Assembly (NCBI GenBank): GCA_022605955.1
Contig: JAKCOZ010000102.1
Span: forward strand, 620,001-684,000
Reading direction: 5' to 3'
Source: Rallus limicola
Taxonomy: Eukaryota; Chordata; Aves; Gruiformes; Rallidae
Length of the DNA stretch: 64,000 bases
Positions 35,246-46,743 of this stretch are shown piece after piece. How positions within the stretch are numbered: the first letter of the stretch is position 1; every line of letters begins with the position of its first letter. Both the position numbers and the translations under genes were made by a program. The notes beneath the pieces are model-generated. The model did no database searches and was not told the DNA's origin. It worked only from the letters and a program-made list of their open reading frames with translations.

Positions 35246-36388
35246 TTATGCTCTTTGTAGTAGACTTCATTCTCTTTCCCCTCCCAAGCATCTCATTTCA
35301 TCAGCTCTGAAGCTCTATTTGGACTAACAGCAACTCTCACACCTTCTGTTGCCTGAGCTGTGGCTGACTACAGTCAACAAGCATCCCTGGTACCTCACCC
35401 AACACATCCCAAACCCCAGCAGAGTCACAGCAGTTCTGCTGCTTTCAAAGAGAGGGACCCAATATACCCCCAGGAGCATAATTCCTGGGCACACACAGAC
35501 ATGCACACATGGCCACACCTTGACAGGCAAAATAAAGAGAAGCATAACAGAAATCTGACTCTGCAGTCCTGGAGGAGTTTAATGGGTTTTCATTTGCAAG
35601 AAGCAGTGTACACACATACAATTTTTTCCAAGGCATCACCACTTGCAAGAGCTGCTGATTGTCCCTTTCCATTTAGAAGTCAAGGTTTCACAGCCCTTGA
35701 TTTTAAAGCACAGCCTTAGAGAGAAGTAAAACTTGTGGTGCTGGAAATCCAGGAAGAAAGTCGGATTCAGGTTCCTGTAAAGTGACCCTGGCAGGTTGTG
35801 AACTTTGTCAAACTTTTATATCATTTGTTTCTTTAGCTTCCCTTTGGGCCTCTGTGTGTTGGGTGACCTGTGTACTGCAGACAAGCCACTCTTTGGAGTT
35901 TCTTCAAGGGCTGTTTGAGGTGTAAATATGGCTGTGGCACCTGCATGACACCTTGGGGGGATAGGAAGGGAAAGGTGTGTTCCCAGGCCAGCCCCATTTG
36001 ATGCTGAGTACCCAAAGGTGATGGGGATGTTGAGCATCCCTCGGTGTCTCTTCAACTCTGAGCACAGGTCCTCTCAGTCACACAAAGCAGCAGGTTCAGC
36101 GTGGTGCTCCTGGCCTGGGTCCTGCACAGCCAAGCTTTCACAGGGCTTTCTTCAGAGGTGGTGTTGAAAGGTAGTCAGGAAAAGCCAGCTCAGGTCTATA
36201 CAGCCATCTGTAATTGAAGTTCCTAATGAGGTTTGCATTCTCACTGCAGAGATTGTTAGGGCTCCACATGTTGCAGAGGAGCAAGAACTGCTTGTCCAAC
36301 CTATTTTTCAGGGGCAAAGGTGAAGAGGAATACAAGCTGTGCCTGGATGAAGGTATTCAGGACAGCCACCTGTAGAGCACTGCCAGTT

Positions 36389-39300
36389 CTATGCTGTATC
36401 CCCTATTTCATATTCGGTTTCCTGGGTGTTTCCAACACAGTCATACTCATTCTTTTTTGTATTTATTTCTCCAGATCCTTTGTTGTGTGTGGGCTCCATC
36501 ATGTAGTTGTTTTCAGTGGAGCAGATGGGTTCCTCGTAGTGACCCGTACTTTCAGACCTTGAAGCAGCTGCTGCCCTGGAGTTATGACTGAAATCAAAAT
36601 ACAGTGTGAAAGAAGAATTGCAACTGGAGCAGGCAAAACATCTCCCAACCATCACAACTTTGAACAAGACTGTGGTCTGATTCAAACCCACATAAACCTG
36701 GGCTGCTGGATTACAGCATGTTACATTTATGGTAGGGAAGCAGGAGTTAGGTGATCTTTGAGGTCACTTCCAACTCAGACTATTCTGTGATTCTATACTC
36801 TGGAGCAGGGAATCCTGTCCTTTGCTTCCAGGTGGCAGGAGAACCTTGAAGCTTATAGCAGCATTGCCTCCAAGCCAGGGAGTTTCAGAGGCAGCAAAAG
36901 GTGTGTCAGTAACACAAGGATTGCCACCACGTCTTTGAAAAGCACAGCCAGACAACTGCTCGTTGCAAGATAAATATATACATTATATATATAAATAAAA
37001 GTGGTTGAGGAATGGCACATGGTGGATGTGGGCTGATTTATCTTTAAAATGGAGGCAAGTCCTCTGAGGGCAAATGGCATCCTTTGTTTAGGCTTTTCAA
37101 TGTAGTTTCTATAGGCTACAAGTAGATCAGGATGCTGAAACCCCAATTTAAAAAGAAGCTCTAACTTCCTGCCACAGCTATGATTAGAAGAGGGAAGTTT
37201 ATCCCTGAAATATCCTTGGCTAAATCAGAATCTAGAAGGGGAATTTGTGGTCTTTGTATTTGAAAAAACAGAGAATTTATCCTTGGCAGTAACCTTCAGT
37301 AGGTCTCTCTGCCCAATGACTTAATAACTAACTCTTGTTCATTTTTGTGATTCTAATATTGCAAAGGAAAAGATCTTTCTTGGTGCATTATGTATTGATG
37401 TGGAAACCCCACAGATTATCAGCAGAACATACTATTGAGCTAACTGTGAAGCTCTTAATCCATGCTATTAAAGAGGCTTTTCATCTTGACAGCCAGGTAG
37501 CACTGTTTTCTTTTTGCCCTGATACAGTTCCCAAAGACTCATCAATATGTCAGAGAGTTATACTCACAATTTCACTTCATAGACATGAGCTGGAAAAGAG
37601 TCAGAAATGCACATCAGTAGTTTGCATTTGTAGTCTCAGAAAATAATGTCTACTACATCTCTTCTTGATGTAAGAAAGCAACCTCTGAAGACAGAGTAAA
37701 AAGAGGAACCTTAGAGATCATGTTAGGTGGGTGATGATTCCTGTTCCCAGGATTCAGTCCAAGAAAGTGACAACAACACACATCCCAGCTGTAGTACAAC
37801 TGGCTCAAAATAACTGGCTCCAGGTCAAAGGTAAAGTTGAGTTTGGAAACTGGAAGTTCCCAGTTCTCACAGTTTTCCTCTTCAGAAGTTCAGTAAAGAG
37901 CAATTTAGAATCCAGTTATTCTGGATTCCATTTGAAAAAAGCAAAAGGAGTATTTGATAATAATCATTAATTGGAGCACAGAGTTAAAGGCAATTAAAGA
38001 AGCAAAGAGGCAAGAAGAAGACTACAGTGTCAGTACTAAGAGAGCCCAAACCAAAGCCCCAGCATGTTCTGTGCACAGCCCAGTGTTGCCAGTGAGAGAG
38101 GGGCTGAGTCAGGGGTGTTTGAGTGTTAGTGCAGAAAAGACAGAAGAATTCACTAAAATGCGTCCTATGTGTGAAGGCTGGAAAGGAAATGAATCTGTAT
38201 GGGTAGGGAGAATGAGCAGTGACCTCTTGTCCTCCAGGTACTAAATAAAGGAAACACTGAGCAGCAGGACAAGGTTAGCTTGCTGCAGACACCTTAACAG
38301 ATCTGAACAAACTCCATGGAGCAGATAAGTGAGAGCTATGGATGTCCATGGAGACCAGAGGGAAACACCCATGGCAGTGCAGAGGACAGCGCAGTAACAG
38401 AGCTGAGCACTGCGGGATGGCTGGGGCAGGCAGAGACTGAGATCCCCCTGGACCGGGCATGGAGATGAGCGTGGCTGGCTTTCCCGAAGCAACAAGGGGC
38501 TTCTCTGCCTCTCTGGGGCTTCTGATCCACAGCTGCCTGTATGATGCAAATGCTACCAGCAGCTGCAAGCAGAGCACTAGCCCCAAACCCCTCACAAGAA
38601 AAACCAAGCTGGGTACACACAAGACATTCAGGTTTTCCAGAACATTCTGCTCACCATCTTTGGGCTTCTTAAGGCAAACGATAATAAAGATGATGATGAA
38701 CACCACAGCACTGCAAGCCACCGCGATCAGGATGACCTGGTACAGGGACAGCTGGGTCCTCTGGAAATCTAGAGTAACACAGCAGAAGATGTTCAAATGG
38801 AGAAGCCCTCTGGGTTACAGCAGCAGTTACAGGTGCTGACCGCTTCCCTGAGGACACCAGCAGCCGGCGCTGCTGTGGGCAGACAGGGCTGCACTGCACA
38901 CTCCATCCCCACGGGTCCCATCCTGCATCCTTTTGGCACCTCACTCACCCGGCTCAGCCTAGCCCTACATCTCTGGAACTGAAAGGCCTCATCTCTTCCT
39001 TCAGGGGGACCCTGAAGTCATCTCCCAACACACCTAAACCTACCAGGGCGCTGCAGAGCTAGAGGAGATGCCAGCTGCACACTGAGGCTTTCCTGCTGGT
39101 CCAGCTCCCACACTTGAAGAAGAGATCAGAACGGATTGTTGCTTGGGAGCACAATATCTCTGCATGCTGCCACTACCAAAGCTTCTCCCCCCTCCCCTGC
39201 TGTTAAAACATCCAGAGTTGGATTGTTTTTATAAAGACCCACCACAAACCCTCTGGGAATAGCCATTAATGCCATTTGCAGTCGAAGGGCAGAGCACTGG

Positions 39301-42300
39301 TTTTGGGGCTGAAGGGACTGACCACTGACCGGCCAGTTTGGGTCCCTAATCTCCTTCTTCACTTTGTTTGCACTTCACTTACTCTGAGTTGTATAATTCT
39401 TCTCTGGATACCCCACACCATTCTCAGAAGTTGTTACTGTTGTGGGCAGATCTGCAAAACAAACAGGAGTGAATAGCTCACAGCACATTTCCCATCCTCA
39501 TTTTAGCACCAGGAGAGGGGGGATTATAGCTGTAGGATGAAGAGAGCATGTCTCCTACTTTCACAAGGCACTCAATGTAGTATTATACATACTCTATATA
39601 TACTGTAGAGCATCTACTGTACTGGGTTCTGGAGTCAGCTTAACACGCTAGATACATACTACATACAGTATCTGTGCACATACTATGTATTCACACACTC
39701 TCTGTATATATATATACACACACACATATACATGATATGTATGTCTAGATACATGCCTGTAACAGTGGTGAAGCCCCATGGAGTCCAAGTGGTTTCTGAG
39801 GTCTCTCTGAACACCAGCTCTGTTTGGGTTTTTTCTGTAAGAACAGTCAACAATTGTCAAGGCCTTCCCTTGCTTTCAGCCACTGATGCTAGTCCCACAG
39901 TCCACTGTAAAGTCAAACAAAACATTACCCCAAAGTATAGAGTTCCCACAAGCAGACCTACCTTGAGCCCAAGTCTGAACTCCCAGAAAACCAAACTGGA
40001 AGTCACAAACCCTCCCTCAAAACACCCCCCCCCTTGGTAAGGTAGGCTGTTTCCAGTCAGGTCTGAGGCAGCTTTCACGTCATTTGTATCTGCAACTAGA
40101 GATACTGGCTCTGCCTCCCAGTTCAACAGCTTGCTTTCAGAACCAGAAAGTGACAGAAAAAGCCCTTTAAGCAGAAAGAAAAGAGCCCTGAACATCCTGT
40201 ATGGTCTGCAAGTTAGGAACTGGTATTCCAAGCAGCCCTAAGAGACACAGAGTCTCTCAGGCAGGGACACAACCTCCCCAGGAGCAGCCTAAGAACCCTC
40301 TTGGGGCTGCAGGATGTTCTACATTCAGGAACATCTGGGTTAAACAGAGGCATAGGGACTAGAACACAATACTGTCAAGATCATATTTCTCTGCTAAGCA
40401 CTGGTGCCAAAGCCTTCCCAGCTCGTTGTCCTGGCTGTTAGCTGTAGCAGCTGTTACCCCAACAGACCTGAGGGTGGCCGCTGTCTCCCCAAGATTCCCA
40501 CTTCCCTCCGTTGTCATAGGCAGGTCTGCAAGGTGAGAGCAAGAGCAAGAGAGGCTCACACAGGAGTCTGGCCATGTTTGCAATGCTGCTGCAGTACAGG
40601 ACAAGACCAGGAGGGACCAGCCTCTGTCTAGAGGGCAAGGAGGGGACCGCATGCTCCAGCATTAGCCAGCATGGCCATCATCAGTTCCTGTTCCCTTGCT
40701 GTGTGCTCTTACATGTGGCTGCCATGAAAAACAGATGCCATAAGCTTTGCTGCCCTGGGAGCTCAACAAGCTTGGTTCTTCCAGAGGTCACTGTGTGGGG
40801 GTATCTGTGCTTGGCTCTGCAACCGTGGGTGTCACAGCGCTGATGGCCAAGTCACCAACCAAGGAAAGAAGTCAATCTTCCAGAAGGCATCCCTCATGCA
40901 CTGCTGGGCAGAGGCTGGACACATCAGGGCATGGATGCAGTGTGCTTTCCTGGCACACGTGGCAAATCATAACGAGCAAAGATTTTCTTGCCTAATGTAT
41001 TACCACTCCCATTTCTCATACTGGAAGTATCATGCCTCATCTGAGCTTGCTAAACCGCAGTGGGCAGCATTACACAGCCAGCAAGGATTTCAAAAGAGCC
41101 CAAAAGAGCAACAAATATGTATTTTAAGTACAAAACCTCCTTTGCATCAGAAAGAGCAGTTCCTCTAAAGAGGGGGAAGGAAACCAAGCACAGGAAACAA
41201 GAAGGGACAGGACAGCCAGAGGCAGTGAGGAGAAGTCCTTCAGGAGAAGGCGGCCAAGGCATTTTGCCTTCCTTCAGGGCAGGGAAAAAGGAACCTTGTA
41301 CCCTCGCAGTGGAACTCCAGATGTTCCCACCAAGCTGTGGGGGGACTCACCTCTCACAGCCAGCTTGACGGTGTCGCTCCGCTGCGCGGCCCCGGCCCCA
41401 ACCCTGTTCTCGGCCTCACAGTAGTACTCCCCGGCATCAGAGGGCTGCAGGCTGTCCCACGCCATCTCGGCCTGGCTGCCCAGGAGCTGGGCGCTCCCCC
41501 CCGGGGTGCTCCTGAACCAGCGGTAGCTGATGGGCGGGGACCCGCTGGCCACACAGGTCAGGCTGGCCCTGGCTCCTGCTGGGACCCTCAGCCCCAGCTC
41601 GCCAGGCCTGATGACGGGCTTGGTCGCGGGCACTGCAACACAGAGGAGGGGCCCAGGTCATGCTGGCCTGGTCGTGGTGGGGAAGGTTCCTCCCCACTCC
41701 GTGGCAGCTCTGGCTTTCAGGGCTTTCCCAGGAAGAGGAGGGCACCGCTCTCACATCACCTCTCCACACAGGTTAAGCTGGGTTTAACTGTGCCTGTACC
41801 AGCTGTACCACCCACTGCACCTCCTGATCAGCAGGGCTGATGCTGCCTCAGTCCTCTGTACATCACCGCTGCCCAGGCAAAGGAAGAGATGGGCACGTGC
41901 CGATGAACTTGGGTCAAGGCAAAGCAATATCCCAGGGGCTTCCCTCTGGCACACATCTCTTTGGGAGCAGCAAGCCCTCAGATACCAATTTGTCCCTGGC
42001 TCCACCTGTAAGTGAGGGGCCACAGATCCTCCCCATGCCCCCAGACCACAGTATTGTGGGCAAAGATCTTCCTTCTGACCTGTTTGCTGCTTCTTTACAG
42101 AGTCTGATATCACTCAGCAAACTGCTCCCACATCAGAAGTGGGTGCTGACTGCCGACCTGCTCTATTCAATTCCTAAAAGCCTTCCACTCCTGAACAGCT
42201 TCCTTCCTGGGTTTACCTTTAACCACCTCCAGTTTGGTGGTGATCTCCTTTGTTACCAGGCTGTTGTTGCTGGCTCTCCAGGTGACCTGGCAAGTGTAGG

Positions 42301-43580
42301 CTCCCCTGTCAGAGATCTCCAGGTTCAGGATGAGGAGGGACACATTCCCTGGGGTGTCACTTGGGACGCTGACCCTGTCCCTGTACTCAGACAGGAGAAC
42401 ATGGTCGCTCGAGTCATCCCTGCGGAAGATGGTGCCGGAGCTCTGGTCATGTACCACAGTCCACATCAGTGTCTGCTGCACAAAGTCCTCCACAGGCACA
42501 TAGGCACAGGGCAAGGTGGCAGATCCCTTCCACGTGCCTTTGATCTCACTGGGGGCCCTCAGGACCAGTAAAGCTGCAGGAAAGAGAGAGACAGATAATT
42601 AAAAAATAACAAAATATAAATCAGTCCTGCTGAATGCAGCTCTGGGGTGATGAAGAGGAGGTGAGAACATCAGCAGGAGAAATCCACAAAATCAGAAGTG
42701 CTGGCAGCCAGGGAGGGTCTGCGCAGGGGTGGGCTAACAAAACCAGCCAGGTGACATCAGGGAGACAGAAAGGAGACAGTAGACTTCCAGGGGCATTGAT
42801 GGGTGCCATGAGCATGGTGTGGTCCCCATCTCTGCCTGGTGCTTACCTGCAAGCCAGGGAACACCAGGCAGAGCACAGGGGACCAGAGTCAGTGGAGGAT
42901 TTACACCCAAGGGCAGGATGATGTCTGAAGCCTGAGCTGCTCAGGTCCCTGTCACAGTTGGTGTCTGCCCCTGCCACACAACGTCACACTCAGGGGACAT
43001 AGGTTTTACCGGTCTCCCTCCCCAGCTGCCTGTTTGTTCTGAGGGATGCTGCTTTTTCAGACTGAGCTGAACTTAAATGACTTAAGCAATGGATCAGAGG
43101 TCTAAAACTCCCCAGAGTTTTCCTATGAAAATGGGCTCTGTTTGCTTTGTCCCAGCACAGTTTTGTTTCTCTCAGGACTGAGCCTGTGCTTCCCTGGACA
43201 CATGCCCTTTTCTCCCAGTTTCCAAGCCTCCCCTTTCCTGGGAGCACAACAACTACCCAGGCACTTGTGCCAGGCTGCTCGCTGTGCTCCATGAGACATT
43301 CATCACAACACACACAGGATCTCTGCACTCCAGGCACACAGGCAGCATTCCCATAGCCATCACACACTGCTGAACTCCACAGCCACCCAACACCAAGCCA
43401 GCATCATGCAAAGGCATTGGCCTTTCTGCCACGTTCCTCAACCCACAACAGAGCCGCACCCCTCCCAAACACACCAGTGCCAGGGCAGGATCAGCCCTGA
43501 GTTGGGGACCTTCCCCTACACTCACCACTGCAGAAGAGAAGGGAGCTCATCAGCACGCCTGCTCTCACCAGCATTCCCAT
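36389..43580 (-). CDS. VSIG4: VSIG4 macrophage Ig receptor, copy B (7 exons, 365 aa)
   Basis: Exons: 43580-43526 (signal peptide), 42573-42217 (V domain), 41632-41351 (second Ig domain), 39451-39383 (Thr-rich stalk, NYTT glycosylation site), 38768-38655 (membrane span), 37589-37568 (22-nt microexon), 36587-36389 (tail, stop TAG). All splice phases agree. Lengths of the signal, V, second Ig, membrane and microexons equal those of copy A. The V domain has LPCAY and YTCQ cysteines and sequons NVS and NNS. The membrane helix (about residues 264-287) is Ile/Val/Phe-rich. The tail begins HVYEVKF, close to the HVYEAAR end of human VSIG4, and has several tyrosines (HYEEP, NYMMEP, EYDCV, EYEIG). VSIG4 binds C3b and iC3b on macrophages and restrains T cells. 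This copy looks nearer the mammalian gene. A further stalk exon near 40.5 kb is possible. Confidence 0.92.
36745..36797 (+). mobile_element. CR1 LINE tail fragment
   Basis: Contains GATCTTTGAGGTCACTTCC and ends ATTCTGTGATTCTATA, the CR1 3-prime end with its short terminal repeat. It lies within the last large intron of VSIG4 copy B. Confidence 0.8.
36969..36998. repeat. AT-rich simple repeat
   Basis: A run of TA dinucleotides and AAAT units within a VSIG4 copy B intron. Confidence 0.75.
37568..37589 (-). CDS. VSIG4: 22-nt tail microexon of VSIG4 copy B
   Basis: Acceptor CTTTTCCAG and donor GTGAGTA flank 22 bases, phase 1 in and phase 2 out, giving A-HVYEVK-F with its neighbours. It is the counterpart of the copy A microexon in length, phase and the central Tyr. 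Confidence 0.82.
39704..39732. repeat. (TA)n(CA)n compound microsatellite
   Basis: About six TA units pass directly into about seven CA units within a VSIG4 copy B intron. Likely length-variable. Confidence 0.85.
40502..40525 (-). other. VSIG4: Possible extra stalk exon of VSIG4 copy B
   Basis: A good acceptor (CTTGCAG) opens a frame starting D-LPMTTEG, strikingly like the confirmed stalk exon start D-LPTTVTT at 39451. The only early donor keeping phase 1 is a mediocre AA|GTGGGA, giving a 24-nt exon. Another strong-looking donor (GTTGGG|GTAACA) would break phase. It may be an alternative or decaying duplicate of the stalk exon. Confidence 0.3.
41341..41779 (-). repeat. Near-identical 439-bp block, copy B member
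   Basis: Partner of the block at 26734-27172. It includes exon 41632-41351 and intron sequence that should have drifted far more than the V-domain exons if the two genes had evolved independently since duplication. Confidence 0.97.
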
Positions 43581-43730
43581 CCTTCCCAGGGCTGCGGCTT
43601 CTCCCTCTCCTGTAGAGCAGACCTGCTCTCTCCAAGTCTGGGAGTAAATCAGGAGCACTTCTTCTTTGCTCACTTTGTCACCCAGAGCCCAGGACAGTTG
43701 CTGATGTTCTTTCCTTCCTCTTTTTCAGAA
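43580..43730 (-). promoter_or_regulatory. Upstream region of VSIG4 copy B with PU.1-like motif
   Basis: The - strand reads AAAAAGAGGAAGG (plus-strand 43711-43725, motif core near 43715), a close match to the PU.1 consensus, about 135-145 bases before the start codon. No CpG island or TATA box is present. TATA-less, PU.1-driven promoters are usual for myeloid genes. The transcription start itself is not determined. Confidence 0.4.
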
Positions 43731-45063
43731 AAAAAAAAACCCACCCAAAAGCCACCTCACTGCCCACTGTCACAGGTGCAAGCAGAAGTCCTGAGGGAAG
43801 GTGAAAAGAGGAAAGTTCAGGAACTACTTCTACTCTGCATTTCCTACAGAGTATGCTTTTCCCCCCTTCTGATCTTCAATTAAGCTTTAATTTTTTTAAA
43901 AAAAGTTACCTTTGTGGGTCTTTTTTTTTTTTAATCCCTTACCACTTATTGTTGCCTTTTTTCCTCCTTGCATTGCTTTCTAAGTAATGAATTTTACCAT
44001 GTATGCTGCAGATAAGAAGACCCAAGAGAGTACTTGTACAGAGCAAGACACCAAGGCCCTTCCTGCTCATTCACTTACCAGCTTTCCTACAGAGCTCACC
44101 ACTGTGCTTTAAATCAAGGTTAACAGAACACCCCAAATCCTGACAACACCAGCACAAGACAGGTGACCCTTCTGACTAAAGCATCCCACTCTAGACCCCA
44201 CTTCAGAGGGTCCAGGCACACAGAGCTGAAAACAAACACTTCCCAAGAGCTGCAGGCACCTGGCTTGACTCCCCCTCCCTGTGTCACAGACAGGACCTCC
44301 TCACCCACAGAGCAATTTAGCTGCTTGGTTGAATTGCTTAATTGCATTCAATTAGAAACATGGTGAGAGTGAAGGCACCTGCATCCCTGGGGATGACTTC
44401 AGAGACGAGTAAACAATTACATGCCCATAGAGGAAAAAGGGAACTTTACAAAGTAGAAAATCTTTGAGACTGAAATTGTGCCTTGCCTGTAACGAGATGT
44501 GCAACTATTATTATTTATTAAAGATAATATTAGCTATCATTAGTCTGTATCTACTCCGACTCTGGAGTAGCAGTGATATGGGGAACAGAAGTGTTTCAGG
44601 GAGTCTTATGGCCTGAGGACAGCTCCACACATGTTTTCTTTCACAGGCAGCTTCCTCAGGTTGTTACGTAATTTCATATTAAATCAGGAGATTTACCTGG
44701 GAGCTCTGATGTTTCCCTGTTCCTTTTCTTTCCAGGGCTTTGCTTTCACTTTGATCGCTTGTTTTTACATATATTCTTACTTTAAAGTCACTGATAGCTC
44801 ATTCTGCAAAGCATTGGTACCTAAAAGCATATTCACACATGGCAGCATTACTGGTGAGAACTCAAATCTGATTCTGTACAGGTTACAGTGTTCTGATCCC
44901 TGCTTCCCTGGAGCTGGTGATGTTACTACTCATGATTTTCATGCCTGTATCTGGTTAGAAAAATCTCTGTGTCCCTGTGGTTGTTTATCAGTCTTGGCCT
45001 AGGGAATAATCTGTTCCATGAATTTCTTACCATCCTCTGTATTTGCAGTTTTACCTGCAATTA

Positions 45064-45127
45064 AATCACAGAATCACAGGATGTTGGGGCTTGGAAGAGA
45101 CCTCGAAAGTTCATCTAGTCCAAACCC
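45064..45127 (-). mobile_element. CR1 LINE tail fragment
   Basis: The plus strand reads ATCACAGAATCACAGGATG, then GGAAGAGACCTCGAAAG and TCTAGTCCAA, the reverse complement of the CR1 3-prime end. Confidence 0.85.
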
Positions 45128-46737
45128 TGGATATCTAATCATCTTGAGGTCTGAAATTCTTCTCAAAATACCCTACCTGATAAAGTTGAGGAAAAGGTTA
45201 AAGTCTGAAGAGATTCAAGAGATTTTGAGACCTGATTTCACGTGCTCCTCCCTCACAGCCCTGTATTCCTGCACCAGAAACTTCCCATGAGGTGCAACTC
45301 CGGTCTGCAGTCACTGGGATGGGAAGGGCAGGGAAAGCTTGTGTGGGCTGTAGTGTTTGCATACTTCTTGGTTGAAAAAGGGAAGACAGAAGAACATGAT
45401 AAGTTCTAATTAACTAAAGTCCTTCCTGGGGAACATGGCTGGCTGGCAGCAGGGAAGAAGTACAAATTGACTCAGACAATACAAGGGAACTGGCTGCTGG
45501 CTGGGTACTTCCAGCCAGGAAGGGAAAACTCAAACTGCCTGACAAAAAAAACGTGTGTATATAAACTATTTTTGGTCAGGCAGCTTGAGTTATGTCTCTA
45601 TAGTCATGTTATAGTGCTTGTAGTTACGTGTTTATGTTTTGTGTATTTATATTTACATTTACCCTTTGGGCTGGGGGGACAGTGGCAGGGGAAACCCCTC
45701 GTCCTTCATGTGATGCCGGCACAGACACCTGCACTGGGCTGTGCCTCTTGCTTCTGCTCTGGGGAACAATGACGACACAGACATGATGTTTCGACACGGA
45801 CACCTTGTTCTGGGAAACAGCCCAAGGTCCCAGCACGGGCTGGGCGAGGCGGCGGCAGCCAGCGTGGCAGGGACACAATCCGTGCCCTGGGCTGCGCCGC
45901 GGTGCCCGGCGCCATGAGGGGACCAAAGGGTGCTTTGTTTGGGGAGGGATGGTCTGGAGCAGGATGGAAAGTAACTGTGAAAGAAGCATGTGAGGGGCAT
46001 GCTGCACCTTCTCATGTGTGGGTGCTGTGCCTGGGCACGTTCTGTGAATCCTCAGCATCCCCACATGCCAAAGAAAAGCCGCTTTTCCTGCCCGGGGTGC
46101 TGTGACACTGCACGCTGACCCCAGGGTGCCAGAGCAGCAGCTCAGCCTGTCGGTGCTGCAGGAGGAAGGAAACTTGTGTTACAGTGAGGCAACCACCATG
46201 GTGACGGGTAACAGAGTTGTTACGCTCTGAGCTGTGGTGGCACAGGGGGGTCCTGACCTGTCACAGGGATCTGTTGCCACACAGGCATCTCTGCCTGTTT
46301 GCTCTCTGCACACCTGGCCCAGTGCTGTCAGCACCGTCAGCCCTGCTCCCACAGGCTTGGAGCCCACGATGTGTTTAACAGGGCTAGTAATAAACCTGAA
46401 CTTCCTTCCTTCTCAGAATGACAGCTCTGGGAACAGATGCCAGGCTGATCTCTGTGTCTGAACCGGCAGCACTGCAGACGAGAGCCCTGCAGACCAAACT
46501 CTCTTCTAGAAAACTGGGTAACCAGGTGTGGGGAACATCATCATGCAGAGGAACACAGGCAGAAAGAACACACAAGAACAACAGTAATGGATTTGTAATT
46601 CTTGAGTTTAATTACTTCAGCATGTGGGTTTCTTGCTATTCAGCTCTCCCCTTTCCATTGTGACCCTTGTTTAGGAAACTTGTGGAACAAACACTTTTCC
46701 TAGACCAGTTCATAAACCAGACACAGATGCACAAGTT

Positions 46738-46743
46738 TTTATT
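46738..46743 (-). terminator. Candidate HSF3 poly(A) signal
   Basis: This is the first AATAAA I find on the - strand after the HSF3 stop codon (48812-48814), about 2.07 kb downstream. An ATTAAA follows at 46607-46612. Whether either is used is not shown. Confidence 0.3.

Noticed and set aside
46504..46511. TTCTAGAA, a two-unit heat shock element (also near 12.5 kb and 57.4 kb)
   Set aside because: Two-unit palindromes occur often by chance and none is near a promoter in the window; trimeric HSF sites need at least three units.
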